In this document: positions 35,722 to 47,519 of the stretch, in pieces
Numbering within the stretch: position 1 is the stretch's first letter
Layout: the number at the start of each line of letters is the position of its first letter
Assembly: GCF_023091745.1 (NCBI RefSeq)
Contig: NC_068910.1
Location: 89,718,170 to 89,782,169 of the forward strand
DNA from: Budorcas taxicolor
Lineage: Eukaryota > Chordata > Mammalia > Artiodactyla > Bovidae
DNA: 64,000 nucleotides
Reading direction: 5' to 3'
The notes under the pieces: model-generated
Told to the model about the DNA's origin: nothing
Databases searched by the model: none
The model's input: only the letters and a program-made list of their open reading frames with translations
Translations under genes and position numbers: made by a program

Positions 35722-36180
35722 GTAGGTTTGTTTTCTTCTCTCTGGTCTCCTAACTGAAGAGCCATATTCTGTGAAGTCATTAACTTAGCTTAAAGACACC
35801 AAGGTAGGTCAGGTATCACCTTGATATGTGACCAGGCTGAACACCTGGCAGTGTGGTCTTGTTTCAATAAAACACCCCCTTTTCTTTAACAATCTGGATT
35901 TATTCCTAATTATCCAACCCCAAGAAATATATGCCATCCTGCTTGACAATGTTGATTTTTCTGCTTTTCTGGCAGTTTTCCCTTAGTGCTCTCCAACGAC
36001 CATTCCTTTTTAAGATTAAGGAAGAAAACATAAGTAGCATGTGCGGTCGCCATGTTGTCGAATCGTTTTTGAAGCTGAATTAAGATATCTTAGATGGTAT
36101 TTAACTTTTGAAAGACTGTGATTTCGTTTATGAATTTTTAAATTTCATGAAATTTGGGGCTAAAAATATGTTATAGACCA

Positions 36181-36385
36181 TCTGGTTGATGGGTCAGTAA
36201 ACTTTTTCTGAGAAGTCCAGATAGTAAATATGTTTGGCTTTAGCCAAGCCAAACAATCTCTATCAAGACTACTTAACACTACCATTGTAGTGTCTGTGCA
36301 GCTATAGAAAAAAGTAAATGAATGGATGTAACTGGTTTCCAATAAAACTTCGTTGACAAAACAATGGCTTACTTTGGCCCATAGC
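36181..36385. repeat. DNA transposon (hAT-type) relic
   Basis: gggtcagtaaactttttctg, ccagatagtaaatatgtttg, aatctctatcaagactactt and ccaataaaacttcgttgaca match an old mammalian MER-class hAT element from memory. The exact family is not certain. Confidence 0.5.
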
Positions 36386-36721
36386 TTGCTGATTTATTTC
36401 AATTTTTTCAATTATATACAGCCTCCAATCTTTGAGTATATGCTTAAATACTGCTAGTTTCAGGAAACAAAATATTATTTTTCAATAATGAATAGTTCAT
36501 CAACTCTGTTGTCAACTTAATTATCATATGTTTAAATATAGGGAAAAAAGTATTTATACTGAAGTTTTATCCTAAGGAATATGTAAAATAATATATGTAA
36601 AGAGTCCAGTATAATGTCAGACCCAAAGGTAAATTTCTTCCAACTTCTCTACACTATCTCTGCTAAGCACACAAACTTTTTCCTGAGATAGCACTACCAA
36701 ACATCAAAAGAATGAACCTAG

Positions 36722-36870
36722 CCAGGCTGCACATTAGAACCATCTGGGGAACTCTTAAAATACACCCTGGAGATTCTGATTTAATTGTTCTGGGGTGAAA
36801 ACCAGTCATGAATATTTTTAAAGCTCCACTGGAAAACCTAATATGCAGTAGCTTTGAGAAGCTTGGCACT
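36722..36870. repeat. MER5A-like hAT relic
   Basis: ggctgcacattagaaccatc, tggggaactcttaaaataca, ctggagattctgatttaatt and ctttgagaagcttggcac follow the MER5A consensus. Confidence 0.65.
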
Positions 36871-38180
36871 CATCTCAGTCTCTTAGGCTTAGCATTATAG
36901 GACAGGATGAGGCTTCCTTGGAAAGGAAGTATTTGCTCTTTATTGGTTTGAGGGTAGGTCTTTAGCTGCAGTCTCCATTGTGCTTTCTCTTGTCATTTTA
37001 TAATGCTAGGAAGACTTTAAATGCCCAAAATAACTTGTCTAAAAGCCTTCGGGTTTACTTATCTTTCCTGCTTCCTTTGTTTTCATTGGAAAGTGTTTCT
37101 GTGGAATACAAGGGTAAGGGTACAATCAAGATTTTGATTCTTGATAAGTGGATATCCTGTGGTGAGCAAAAATGTGTGCCACCTCTTTTCTGCCCCCAAA
37201 TGATCTGAAGATTAGTTGAGCACTTGAAGCAGTCTATAGTGTTGATCTTATTCCTTCTAAATACAAAGGACTACTCACTGATGTTCTATTACAAATCTCA
37301 GCATTAATAATTTTGTATGATTTTCCTGCTATGAATGTCATGAAGAGAGGGAAATATCCAGGGACTATGTGGGTTTTTTGTGGCTTTTCCAAAATGTTTG
37401 AAGATCATATCCAGAATATGTGGAAGATATAAAGTATAAGTCAATAAAATAGCTCCTTTCTTCCTAAAACATTTTCCTTGCAAGCTTTTTTCGGAATATC
37501 TAGTTAAAGTAAGCTATCTCCTAGTTTAAAGCATGATTGATATATTGCTTATATTTCTAAAAAACAAATAGGTTCCTAAACTTTCAAATTTACTAGCATT
37601 CCAAAAGAGATTTTGGATTATGTATCATTAATAGATACATTCTGAAAGTACTGATATTGCAAAGCATATTTTGGCTCACATGTTTGATCCAAAGACATTT
37701 TAGGTATGATAAAGAAGATTTATTTTGGATCACACTGTACAGGTTATCTTTAAGAATACTGTTATTTTACCACAGATGTTTATGCCATAGTTTTTATATG
37801 GTATGAATCCATGCATTAGTAATAAGTTCATATGATTTGTATGTAAAATCAAACTGTTCTTTTGGGGAAGTTTAGTAGCACTTAGTGTATAGATCTTTTA
37901 CAGTAAAAATTTTTGCATTATAGATTTTACAACAGTATTTATGAATAGATTAATCAGGGTAAATATTGATGGCTGCTGTACCAAACAGCTTCTGTTCCCC
38001 TCAGTGGCTTAGCATGGTAAGAGTTTATTTCTCACAGACACAGTGATTTATAAAGGTCAGGTGGCTCTCCTGGAAGTTGTAGTGTAAAGATGTTTGCTTC
38101 TTAAATATTGATACCCCGTTGGTTTCTGAGTGAGGGAAGACAGAACATAAGTGATTATCTGGAATGTTCTATGGCTAGTC

Positions 38181-38373
38181 AGTGACTCAGATGGTAAAGA
38201 ATCTGCCTGCAGTGTATGAGACCCAGGTTTGAATGCTAGGTTGGGAAGATCCCCTGGAGAAGGAACGAGCAACCCACTCCAGTATTCTTGCTTGGAGAAT
38301 CCCATGGACAGAGGAACCTGGTGGACCACGGGGTTGCAAAGAGTTGGGCACAAGTGAGCGACTAGATGAGATG
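38181..38373 (+). mobile_element. Bov-tA SINE (sense) with 10-bp target duplication
   Basis: Head and body are present, from gtgactcagatggtaaagaa to ggcacaagtgagcgactaga. It is flanked by perfect atggctagtc at 38171-38180 and 38374-38383. Confidence 0.94.
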
Positions 38374-38774
38374 ATGGCTAGTCCCGCAGGTGGTACATTC
38401 ATTCCTTCATGGCATCAAACTAACTACTGGAGCAGGAATATTAGTATTGTAGGCAGTATCAGTCTCTGTTTCAAAGACTATGCAAAAACCCACACACATA
38501 CTAAGAAATGTTCTTTCCCCTTGGGTAAAGTCTCACCTAAGTAGGCATTGTTCAGTGCAAATCATCTATTCTATTTGCATAAGCCAAAGAATATCCTTTA
38601 AAGCAAATACGTTGACCAATGCTGAACAAAGGAGGCAAGAGAGGTAGTTCTCTGACAGCCCTTTTTCCCTAAATCATCATCTTCCAGCCTGTCCTTCCCT
38701 CATCCTAATGTCTCTTCAGAGAAAGGGCTCTTTCCCAGATCTGCCATGGAAAAACTTTGACCTTTGAGCAAATT

Positions 38775-39375
38775 AGTCATTATTCTATTCATTAATCTAT
38801 TCATTCATAAATCTGTTCATTCAAATATTTATTAAGCTCCTACCAAATGACAGGCACAGTGGGAACTATACAGACAAAATCCCCCGGCCTCCTGTAGCTT
38901 ACATTCTAGTGAGAGAAGATAGATAAAGACCAACATATATATATAAGTGAAAAATAAAGGTACACAAGATGGTGGTTTCATGGAAAAAATAAAACATAGG
39001 AAGGAAGTTGAGAAATATAGACATGCAGGAGATGTTTTTAATGTAGAGTGCGCAGGGGAGGCCTTACCAAGAAGATGACATTTGAGAAAAGATTGGAAGA
39101 TTACAAGAGAAAGAACAATGCTTATATCTGAGGAAGAGTCATTCCGGGAAATGAGAACAGCGAATAGAATCCTGAAGTATTTAATTAAAAGGAAGAGGAA
39201 CAGTGTGACTGAAGCGGTGTGCATGCTCAGTCATTCAGTTGTGTCTGTGACCCCATGGACTGTAGCTGAAGCAGAGAGGGCAACAAAATGAGTGTGAAGC
39301 CAGACAATTAAGTGAGGACCATTTTTCTGAAGACCCTATAAGCCTCTGTAAGGACATTGGCTCTTTACTTTGAGA
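38775..39375 (-). repeat. L2 LINE 3' end relic, antisense
   Basis: attcaaatatttattaagct, ccaaatgacaggcacagtgg, gtagcttacattctagtgag, ggaggccttaccaagaagat and gacatttgagaaaagattgg, then cctctgtaaggacattggct, follow the antisense L2 3' region in order. It is interrupted by a Bov-A scrap. Confidence 0.75.
39220..39267 (-). mobile_element. Bov-A scrap nested in L2 relic
   Basis: The stretch gcatgctcagtcattcagtt, then gtgtctgtgaccccatgga and ctgtagc, is the start of an antisense Bov-A body. Only about 48 bp remain. Confidence 0.8.
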
Positions 39376-39385
39376 AAACAGTAAT

Positions 39386-39440
39386 GGTGTGTGCACATGT
39401 GTGTGTCTGAGAGAGAGAGACAGAGAGAGTGTGTGTGCAT
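39386..39440. repeat. (GT)n(GA)n compound microsatellite
   Basis: gtgtgtgcacatgtgtgtgt followed by ctgagagagagagacagaga and gtgtgtgtgc. Confidence 0.8.
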
Positions 39441-42083
39441 AAGGCAGGGGAGTTACAGATTTTCCTTATGTTTTTATTAAAAAACAAATCATTCTGGATG
39501 CTACGTTGAGATAGCCTGAATGTGATTCTGTGTGGAATCACACAGAAACTATATAAGTAATGTAGGGAATAGGTGGTTGAGATCCATGCCAAGCTAGAAT
39601 CAGTGAAAGCAAAGAGAAAGGTTGAATTTTGAATATGGAGGCAGAGCCCACAGGTTAATGAAATTAGTAAAAGTGTAAAGCAGGGAAGCCAACGATTACT
39701 TCAATCTTATGCCAGCTTGTAGTAATTGAGATGAGGAACATTAGGGAGGAAACATTTTGTACAGGAAGTTCTAGAGCTCAGTTTCTAGAAATTTGAGATG
39801 TGAAATTTGAGATGCTTACTAAACATCAAAGCCAAACTCTCCAACATGGATTTGCTTAAGATGAATCTGGGTTCATGGAAGGAGAGACCCAGACTAGAGA
39901 TATTTTGATGTCTTTATGCCTATTTTTCTTACCTAAAAAAGAGTATCATAATGACACACATATCACTGGATTGTTGTGCCTGACAATTGCAAATTCTCAG
40001 CAGGACAGCAAGAGTCTCTTTGGTGAATTGATTTAGTTGAAATGAATCAACAGAGAAATGAATAATTAATTTAATTTAAGTAAACATATTTGATTACATT
40101 CTTTCATTTTTTCCACAGCCATTCTTAATCTCATCTTTTTTTCCAGTTTGTTCATTTCAGTGTGCTTTCAATGTTCTTTTATCTTAGACTATACAAACTC
40201 CAAGGATATTACTTAATTATGTAGCCATATAATTTCAGGTTAAATTAAATAGTAATCAGAATTTTAGCTAGCATAAGCAGATGCCATTTTGGCCATTTTA
40301 AAAATTAAGCTGCTCTGATGGAGAATAAAAATCAATGACAAAGATATGTTATTTTAGAAGCAAATGTAATAATTTCTCCCCAACTGGCAGTCTTAAGTCC
40401 AATAACTCAAGTAAAATAATTAATTTGCATTTATAATAATACAGACTGAAGGAAATCAGTATTGAGTATAGAGGAAGCACCAAACTCATTGGTGAATTAT
40501 TCAACAAACAGATCTCTCAATATTGGATTAGCTTTTCATTTTGGAAGAAATGTTCCAATTGCAACTCTGTTCTCCCAGATAGAAACCAAGTTCCCTTCAA
40601 TAATTAGTAATTCGTAATCTAACAAGATGATGTACATAAGAACTGGGAATGCTACGCCAATGTAGGAACTCCCCAAGTAAATCCTGAGGAGATTTTCATT
40701 GTCAGTTCAGTGAAGGTCAATATTAGTTTGCTCATAAAGGAGAATATGAAGCTTCTTAAGAAAGTCTTTTAAAGGAGGGACTTAGCCTTCCTTAAAGAAA
40801 CTATCTTGTGTACACAAGAAATTTATACCTTCTCCTTTGTAATTTCATGAACAATATTATTAGAAACAAGTGCACCATTGCTAAGATGGCATGGAAAATA
40901 ATTATCTATGTTATATACATTATCCTCTATTAATGATACAAGTATGCATATTGTCCATGATAATTGATCTTGGTGAACAAAAATATAGCTGTTGATACTC
41001 TAAGGATGAACAAAGAAGTTTACAACAACATTCCAGAAAAATGAGGAGGAAATAATCCAAAGGAATGTTAGAATGTTTGGAAGATCTCAAAATCTTCAGC
41101 AAAGTAATATTAGTATAGGACTAGTATAACAGTATACATTATATAATAGAACTATAATACTTAAAGAAATATGAAAAAAGCGACTATGATTTCACAGTTG
41201 ATGACATTTAAACCAAAAAAATGCCATGGTCTAACAAGCTAATAAGAGAAAAATGAAAAATTAGTTAGGTATTTGAACTTTTAATTTTTTCATATATTTA
41301 ATGTAAAGAGCTTTTATGAAAAATGATTTATTCCACTACATCTCAGTTTTTCATGATGCATTGCCTTCTCTAGCACCATGAAGCATATTCTATCTAAAAT
41401 TTGAACATTGGTTATTACTTATTAAAATTAATACATTGGAAGATTATAATATATTAGTTGTAACTCATTAGCTAACTCATGAAACGAACAGCTAGAATTG
41501 GTTGTCAGGCAGAAAGTTAATTGCATTTAATAAATGTTAGCTTAGCACTTTGACTGTTGCTGAATGTGCCACATACACGAATAAGAGCAGTCATACACTT
41601 GTATGATACAGCATACAGTTCTTAATTTCCCGAGGGCAACATTTCCTAGGGAGATTGACAGGGTAGCTTTTATTCTTCCCAGGGTCTTTTATTAACACAG
41701 CTGCTAGAATTTCTAGTTGTTTTGTGTCCTAGTATTCTACTTTAGGGAGGTGGCAGTGAAAAATGGATTAAAGATGGAGAAATCATAAACTGTCTTTTAC
41801 ACCTTGAACATCAGCCTCCATGTGCAATTGAAAACACTCACCATGCACCATAGTTGGAGAAAATCGGTTGATTTTATTTCAAAGGCACTGTGATCAAAAG
41901 ATAGCAAAGAGATCAATAATATCCATTTCAGATATAAATAACTGACCTTTCCTCTCCAAAATTTATTTTGTATGGGTGATACCTTTAGGAGGGCGACGTT
42001 TTTCTTTTCTCTTCTTGAATTGAAACCTGTATTTTTTTTTTATTACATTTTAGTTTATTCTAAACATTATTCAAAATTTTTAG

Positions 42084-42356
42084 ATCTTCCACCACCACCA
42101 GATCCCCCTCCAGGTCAGGGTTTAAGGCAGCAGATAGGCTCGAGCCAGCATGCTGGTAACGTGGAAAATTCAACAGAGAGAAAAGGAAGCTCTCTGGAGA
42201 GACAGCAAGCAGCCAACTTAGAAGACACAAAGAGCTCTTTGGATTGTCCAGCTAAAACATCCCTAGAGTGGCAGCGACAAACCCAGGAATGGATAAACTC
42301 CACTGAACGCCCAGAAGACATACGGAAAGCCCTCCACAAACAAGGTGTCGGACCAG
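42084..42356 (+). CDS. ROBO2: ROBO2 coding exon 7 (LPPPPDPPPGQG, likely alternative)
   Basis: 273 nt, phase 1-1. The first bases complete Asp. The product begins DLPPPPDPPPGQGLRQQIGS, continues through a charged polar stretch (STERKGSSLERQ, DTKSSLDCPAKTSLEWQRQT) and ends KQGVGPG with a split codon. It supplies the second LPPPP motif of the tail, like the CC3-type proline motif known for srGAP binding in Robo receptors. The acceptor TTTTTAG ends at 42083 with poly-T 45 nt upstream, and the donor GTGTGT at 42357 is weak. Weak donor plus symmetry fit alternative use. Skipping would join Asp directly to exon 8. Confidence 0.92.
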
Positions 42357-44108
42357 GTGTGTTCTGCACAGTCCCAAGAAAGTGTGGACTTTGACCTTTT
42401 TTTTTCTACCAGGTATTTTGGAAATGCCAGTTGTTTAAGGGCATCTGAAATGCATTTGCCTTGAATCACTAATTGAAGTTGGAATTCACAGCAAGCTCAC
42501 CTGCGCATCCCTTAAGGCTGAGTCCAGTTAGGGGTCCTTCCTCAAGTTAACCTCTGCATAGGGTCTTTGAGCCCAAGACACATCCAGGCTTCATCTATAA
42601 TGCTCAGGAAACCATTTGATTTTTTTTTTTTTTTGCCATTTTTGTTTGTATTGAGTATTTTTAAGACCACTAAACTTCATCTTTAGTGTCAGTTGAATCT
42701 CTGCCTTCAACCAATTTGTCCATTTTGACTGAAGTAACTAGTCATTTTTAGAGAATTCACTTCAGTCAAATTGGTAAATTAATGGAAATAACAAAGTTGC
42801 AAATAAACAGACAATCACAGAATTCTCATATTAGAAAAGGTTAAACTGGCACCTGCACTTGCTCCAGCCGATTAAATTGAGTTGATTATTAGCACTTCAA
42901 TGGGAAATGTTTTTGCTTATAAATCAAGCTTGCTGGAAATGTCACAAAATAAGTTTCATCGTTTGCAGTTGGATTTTTTTTTTTTGGTGGAGGTACGTTT
43001 AACCAGTTATAGAAATCATTTCTGCAACATCTCTTATGTCAGAATTCATTGAGTATTAAACCTTATACACACACGTGCACATTGAAAGTTTCCTTACACA
43101 TTTTTTTATTTATTTGGACTCAGTCTTTTCTGGATATGTCCTCTACTCATGCATGTTCAATAATCATATTTTGGCACAACTTGGTGCTTAAAGTTTTAGC
43201 TTGAAATATAGTTAGGAAAGAGCCAAAAGATGATAATATTAATATCTAGATTTAGTGGACCATTTAGGAAGCTTACATCATTAAGGCTGTAAAAGAAAAG
43301 TCATGTGATCCTTGTCATTAAAGCTATCTGAGAAGAGAAATGCTAAATCCAGTTAGCATGTTTTTTAGTCATCTAATCACAGTAATGATAACTCATACCT
43401 AGAAAGAGAGAAGAAACACAGGGGTGGAGAGGAAGAGAGATGGGGAAAAAATGAAAGAAGAAAGAGAAAAAGAGAGATAAAAACAGTAGCATTTCAAAGT
43501 ATTAAGTATTTAGTAATGCACATCATGAATTATTTTTAGAGAGATGGCACATAAAAAGGATAAGAACATTATTTATTAAAATGAATGAGTTTCTCTTTTT
43601 TAAGGAAATAAACAGCTTTTCAAATAGTGTATTTCTATTCAAAGAAACAATAGAAATTTAAGAAGCTTAGTTTATTAACTAACATATAGATCTTTATCTA
43701 AATTGAGAAAATGCTGCCATAATTTAAGACAAAAACCATGTTCCTTCCATCTTAATGAAAAAATTAAATTCCAGCCCCATTGAACCCGGAAATTATTTTC
43801 AGAAAAGATTTTGTCAAACATTACAGTCATTATAAGCAAATCTTTCATAATGAATTTAAATTTTGAAAATAATACATGACAATATATACGTATCCCAAGA
43901 TCTCTTTTAATTTAATCGTGCCTCAGTTCCTGTTGTAGGAAATGTTGCCTGCAACATAGAAATTCCTTTAATATCTGGGTCTTGTTAAATTCTTCTTGAT
44001 TTTACTAAACAGTGAAATGACAAAAAAGCCTAACTTGAGCTTAAAGCTAAATTTGTTTTGCCTCTGTGTAGCTGTTCACCTAAATCCATTGTGTTCCCTT
44101 TTTTCCAG
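42357..44108 (+). other. ROBO2: ROBO2 intron 7
   Basis: About 1.75 kb. It has long T-runs (42618-42635 and 42975-42985), a purine-rich GA stretch (43405-43480), a 12-bp perfect hairpin (42724-42735 against 42759-42770) and no SINE. Confidence 0.75.
42724..42770. other. ROBO2: Hairpin in intron 7
   Basis: tttgactgaagt at 42724-42735 pairs perfectly with acttcagtcaaa at 42759-42770, with a 23-nt loop, about 370 nt downstream of the weak exon 7 donor. Confidence 0.7.
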
Positions 44109-44309
44109 AGGAGACGTTGGTGCCCTACAGCAAGCCCAATTTCCCATCTCCTGGGGGTCACAGCTCGTCAGGAACAGCTTCTTCTAAGGGATCCACTGGA
44201 CCTAGGAAAGCCGATGCTTTGAGGGGAAGCCACCAACGCAATGCCAGCGACCTTCTTGACATAGGATATATGGGCTCAAATAGTCAAGGACAGTTTACAG
44301 GTGAATTAT
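44109..44309 (+). CDS. ROBO2: ROBO2 coding exon 8 (C-terminal residues)
   Basis: 201 nt. The product starts EETLVPYSKPNFPSPGGHSS, then SGTASSKGSTGPRKADALRG and SHQRNASDLLDIGYMGSN, ending SQGQFTGEL. The final T at 44309 is the first base of the stop codon. The acceptor TTTTTTCCAG ends at 44108 and the donor GTAAGT at 44310 is strong. The Gly/Ser-rich stretch and the LLDIGYMGSN segment are characteristic of the ROBO2 C-terminus. If the last intron were retained the frame would run 11 residues further (CKCLRAFKRLW) to a TGA at 44341-44343. Confidence 0.94.
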
Positions 44310-46069
44310 GTAAGTGCCTTAGGGCATTTAAAAGGCTGTGGTGATTCAGAAAGAAAACTGGGCAAATAGCATAAGGGAGAAAAATGTTTTCCTTGACCCT
44401 CTTAGAATATCTGACTGGGTCTGAAAACCAAACTGTGAGAGGGATTAACAGGGAAAAAAAAGCATACAAATTTTATTGAATTTTTACATGAACATGGGAG
44501 CCTTCAAAGAGAATGAAGGTTCAAAGAAGGGACCAGAGCAGTAAACTTTTTGCTCCATTAGACAAAGAAACAGTAAATATGTGAGAATTTAAAAAGAGGT
44601 TTGGGCTGGAGGTAGTAAAGGGTGAAGAAGTAACTAAGGGTTAGTTTAACAAGGTTTTGACAAGAATATCTTCCCTCCTCTGGGTACAGGGCAGGTATCT
44701 GTCACATAGATTTTATCATCCTTCAGGGAAGGGTGAGGTGGGAGAGGTCAGGGTGCTCTTTATGCTTCTGCTATTTTTTTTCAAACTCCCTCACTCTAAG
44801 ATATTCAGTATGCTAAGTTACCATATTTTGAAGTATGTCCTGAATCTTATCAATAACACTGCCACAGTAAACAAATTTCGAAATTATAGAAAGCTCGCTT
44901 TACAATGAGAAAAAATTGAATTCTGATGTTGAGCAGGTTTGGTTATAATAAAGACCATTGCTGTTTCTATCAGTCAAATAAACATTTCTTCTGTCTCAAG
45001 CTTGGATTTTTCTGTACGGAAATTGTAGAAGTTAGGCAATTAATTTTAATACTTACATGTTGATTAAATATAGTTTTTTTGTAGTTTTCTTTGTCTGTTT
45101 AACTGAGCACAATAGGGAAATATTGGCCCATTGGTAGTTTTAAAGAACCTTCTTGGGAATTCGTCATCCCCTAGTCGCTCTTCATTTTTTTGTTTCATAC
45201 ATTTAGGAAGTCAGCCTTGAAAAGTTCATCACTGATTTTTGTTAATTTGTAGTACTTTGATTACAGTAACATATAAACTTCTCTTTTTGATAAAGAACTG
45301 GCATTGGTAGTTAATATAATTAAACTACTTTTTAAGTATAAAATACTAGAGAAAGAGAGGATGTCACAGTTTGTCACACACAGTATAAAGCATTGAATTC
45401 TTTGTGTTCATTGCATCATGAAAGTTACCAGTTTCACTCACCAGTGTCAGTCTTATATTTTCAACTGCTTCCTTGAATTCAGTATATCTGAAGGACTCAC
45501 CCTGAGTTCCAGTCTTCTCAACCTTCTCTGGTTCTGTGAGAAAAGAAAGGAGACTGCTTTCCTGACTCTCTATGCCCTTATCTAAAGCATTGCATTACTC
45601 TTAAGCTCACTTTACTCTGATGCTCAGACTGGGGAATGCCATGAGATAATGAAAGCTGAAAGTACTTTCACAACTGTAAATTTCTTTCATTTTAATTAAT
45701 GGGAGTTATTATTGTTACCTGTTACTAATCTGATTATAATTTAAATGTGTTTGTCATTTTAATTTGATTCAGGACTACTTGGATTTTACTGTAACTATTA
45801 TATGGGAGTAATTATAGGCTCATAAGAAATATAAAAATGATTTACTTGGATTTTAAGTCTCGAAATTTTACAATGTTCTTTGTCTTTCCCTTTCCATAAG
45901 CAAAAATTTTTAAATTCACAACCTCAGAAAATCCAAGATGTCATCTTCATCTATTATCTGTTTGCCTTGCTTTTTGTTATGCTGATCAAGATACAGAATA
46001 CTTAATTTAAATGCAAACTTATTTGTTTTGTTTTGTTTTTTTTGTTTTTGTTTTTTAATCTCTTCACAG
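44310..46069 (+). other. ROBO2: ROBO2 intron 8
   Basis: About 1.76 kb, AT-rich, without a recognised repeat. It ends in a pyrimidine tract of repeated TTTTG units (46025-46065) before the AG at 46068-46069. Confidence 0.85.
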
Positions 46070-46071
46070 AG
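46070..46071 (+). CDS. ROBO2: ROBO2 stop codon completion (terminal exon)
   Basis: The AG of the TAG stop, with its T at 44309, is the only coding part of the terminal exon. The remainder of the exon is 3' UTR. The acceptor AG at 46068-46069 follows ctcttcac. Confidence 0.9.
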
Positions 46072-46348
46072 TAACTGAGAGGAGACATGCAAAGCTGCTC
46101 TGAAAGACCATCAGGTCTGAACTCATGGAAGTGATAACACTAAACAGTGCAATGAACAATTTCTTTATTTATGTACTATTAAAAGAACTGTAAATGCAAT
46201 GTAAAGAAACACAGCCACACATATCCCACAGATATTTTACTTGTGTTCTTCTCTTAAGTACACCACCCACCTTAACTCTTTCTTGTCAGGAGTATATAAA
46301 AAAGAAAGAAAACAAAGCTCGCCCTCCAGGAAGAAAAGGATTTTCCTC

Positions 46349-46356
46349 TGTATATA
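46349..46356 (+). promoter_or_regulatory. ROBO2: Possible Pumilio recognition element in 3' UTR
   Basis: TGTATATA matches the UGUANAUA consensus bound by PUM proteins. It lies about 280 nt after the stop. Chance occurrence in AT-rich DNA is likely enough that conservation must decide. Confidence 0.4.
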
Positions 46357-46738
46357 ATTTCTTTTGTGCATTGCTATGCAAGCTCACTCTTTTTAGCTCT
46401 GTTCATATTATTGTCTGTTCTTATTGGTCTGTTGTACTATATGTGAATTAATAGGCTGTGGTGCCATATATTAACTTTTAATTGTGTAACTTTTATGTTT
46501 AAATTTTGCACTGCAATTTTATTTGGTGATAAGCACAAATCTCTACTCCTCGTGACATGAAGAAAAAGACTGAATGTGAAGGGAGTTTCTGTACTGTAAG
46601 CTAGGTTGGATAATGCTGGTTGTAACCAATGACATTAGGGGGGTTTCAGTTGGGGTGTAGAAATAGGAAGATGCAAAGGAACAGTGATGTTGGCTAAGTC
46701 TTCTTTGAACATCAGGGACTGAGTCAATAATAAAAAAG

Positions 46739-46744
46739 AAAAGA
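46739..46744 (+). terminator. ROBO2: Candidate proximal poly(A) signal
   Basis: AATAAA in an A-rich context. It would give a 3' UTR of about 0.7 kb. Confidence 0.3.
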
Positions 46745-47513
46745 AAAGTAGTTACTTGGCATTACTATTGATAAGAACAGGGGTCAAAAGAAGGAAGTTG
46801 AAATCCTAAAACTGAATAGACATTGAAATATACAGGTAGCAATGATGTACTAAACTTGCTTTTTAAAAAAGGAAATTAAAGTTATGTTAGAAACAACTTT
46901 ACCTGTCATTGTAATTGGCCTGTCTCTGAATTACAACAAGCAAAAGGAAATTAGTGTGTTTCACAAGAGCTGTATTTATATTACAGTTTTTCAAAAAAGC
47001 ATTGTCTGAATTACCATAACTAATCTCTCCAACTCATTAAGTCAGAATATAATATGAAGTTCCCCAAGGAAACAAAATGAACTCTAGAATATCTAGCAAA
47101 TAGTTAAAGAGGCAGTTTATTATTAGGACATACTTAGACTGCTTCCAAATACAAAAACTCTATTGCAATATCTTGTTTCATCTTTCTAATACATGTACAG
47201 TACATGCTAGAGGATAGAGCTGCATCACTTAAATTCATGACTTTTAAAAAATAATGCAGTCTATTTGCAACTTTGTGTTTCATTTGATTAAGAAGTGAAG
47301 TTTATGCCACCAAATGTATAGCCAAATTGTAAGTGCTTAAAAAGCAGTGTTCCGAGTATGTTCAGTTCACAGTAAGTAGATTTATTGGAATAAATCTTTT
47401 ATGGTTCATTCTCAGAAATTGGCTACCAGCTAAAAAATGTTTGACCCATTTTGAATGAATAAATTGAAAAGAATAATTTTAAAGAAGAACAATGCATGTT
47501 TATACACTTTTTA

Positions 47514-47519
47514 AATAAA
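47514..47519 (+). terminator. ROBO2: Candidate poly(A) signal
   Basis: AATAAA within ttaaataaaacc. Others lie nearby at 47389 and 47458. It would give an intermediate 3' UTR of about 1.45 kb. Confidence 0.4.

Larger units (their letters stand above)
35722..42083 (+). other. ROBO2: ROBO2 intron 6
   Basis: About 6.4 kb. It contains hAT-type relics (36.18, 36.72 kb), a Bov-tA SINE (38.18), a long antisense L2 relic (38.78-39.38) with a nested Bov-A scrap and a GT/GA microsatellite (39.39). The last 2.7 kb before exon 7 has no recognised repeat. Confidence 0.8.

Noticed and set aside
46194..46451. 85-codon frame after the stop
   Set aside because: Lies in the 3' UTR with no coding signal.
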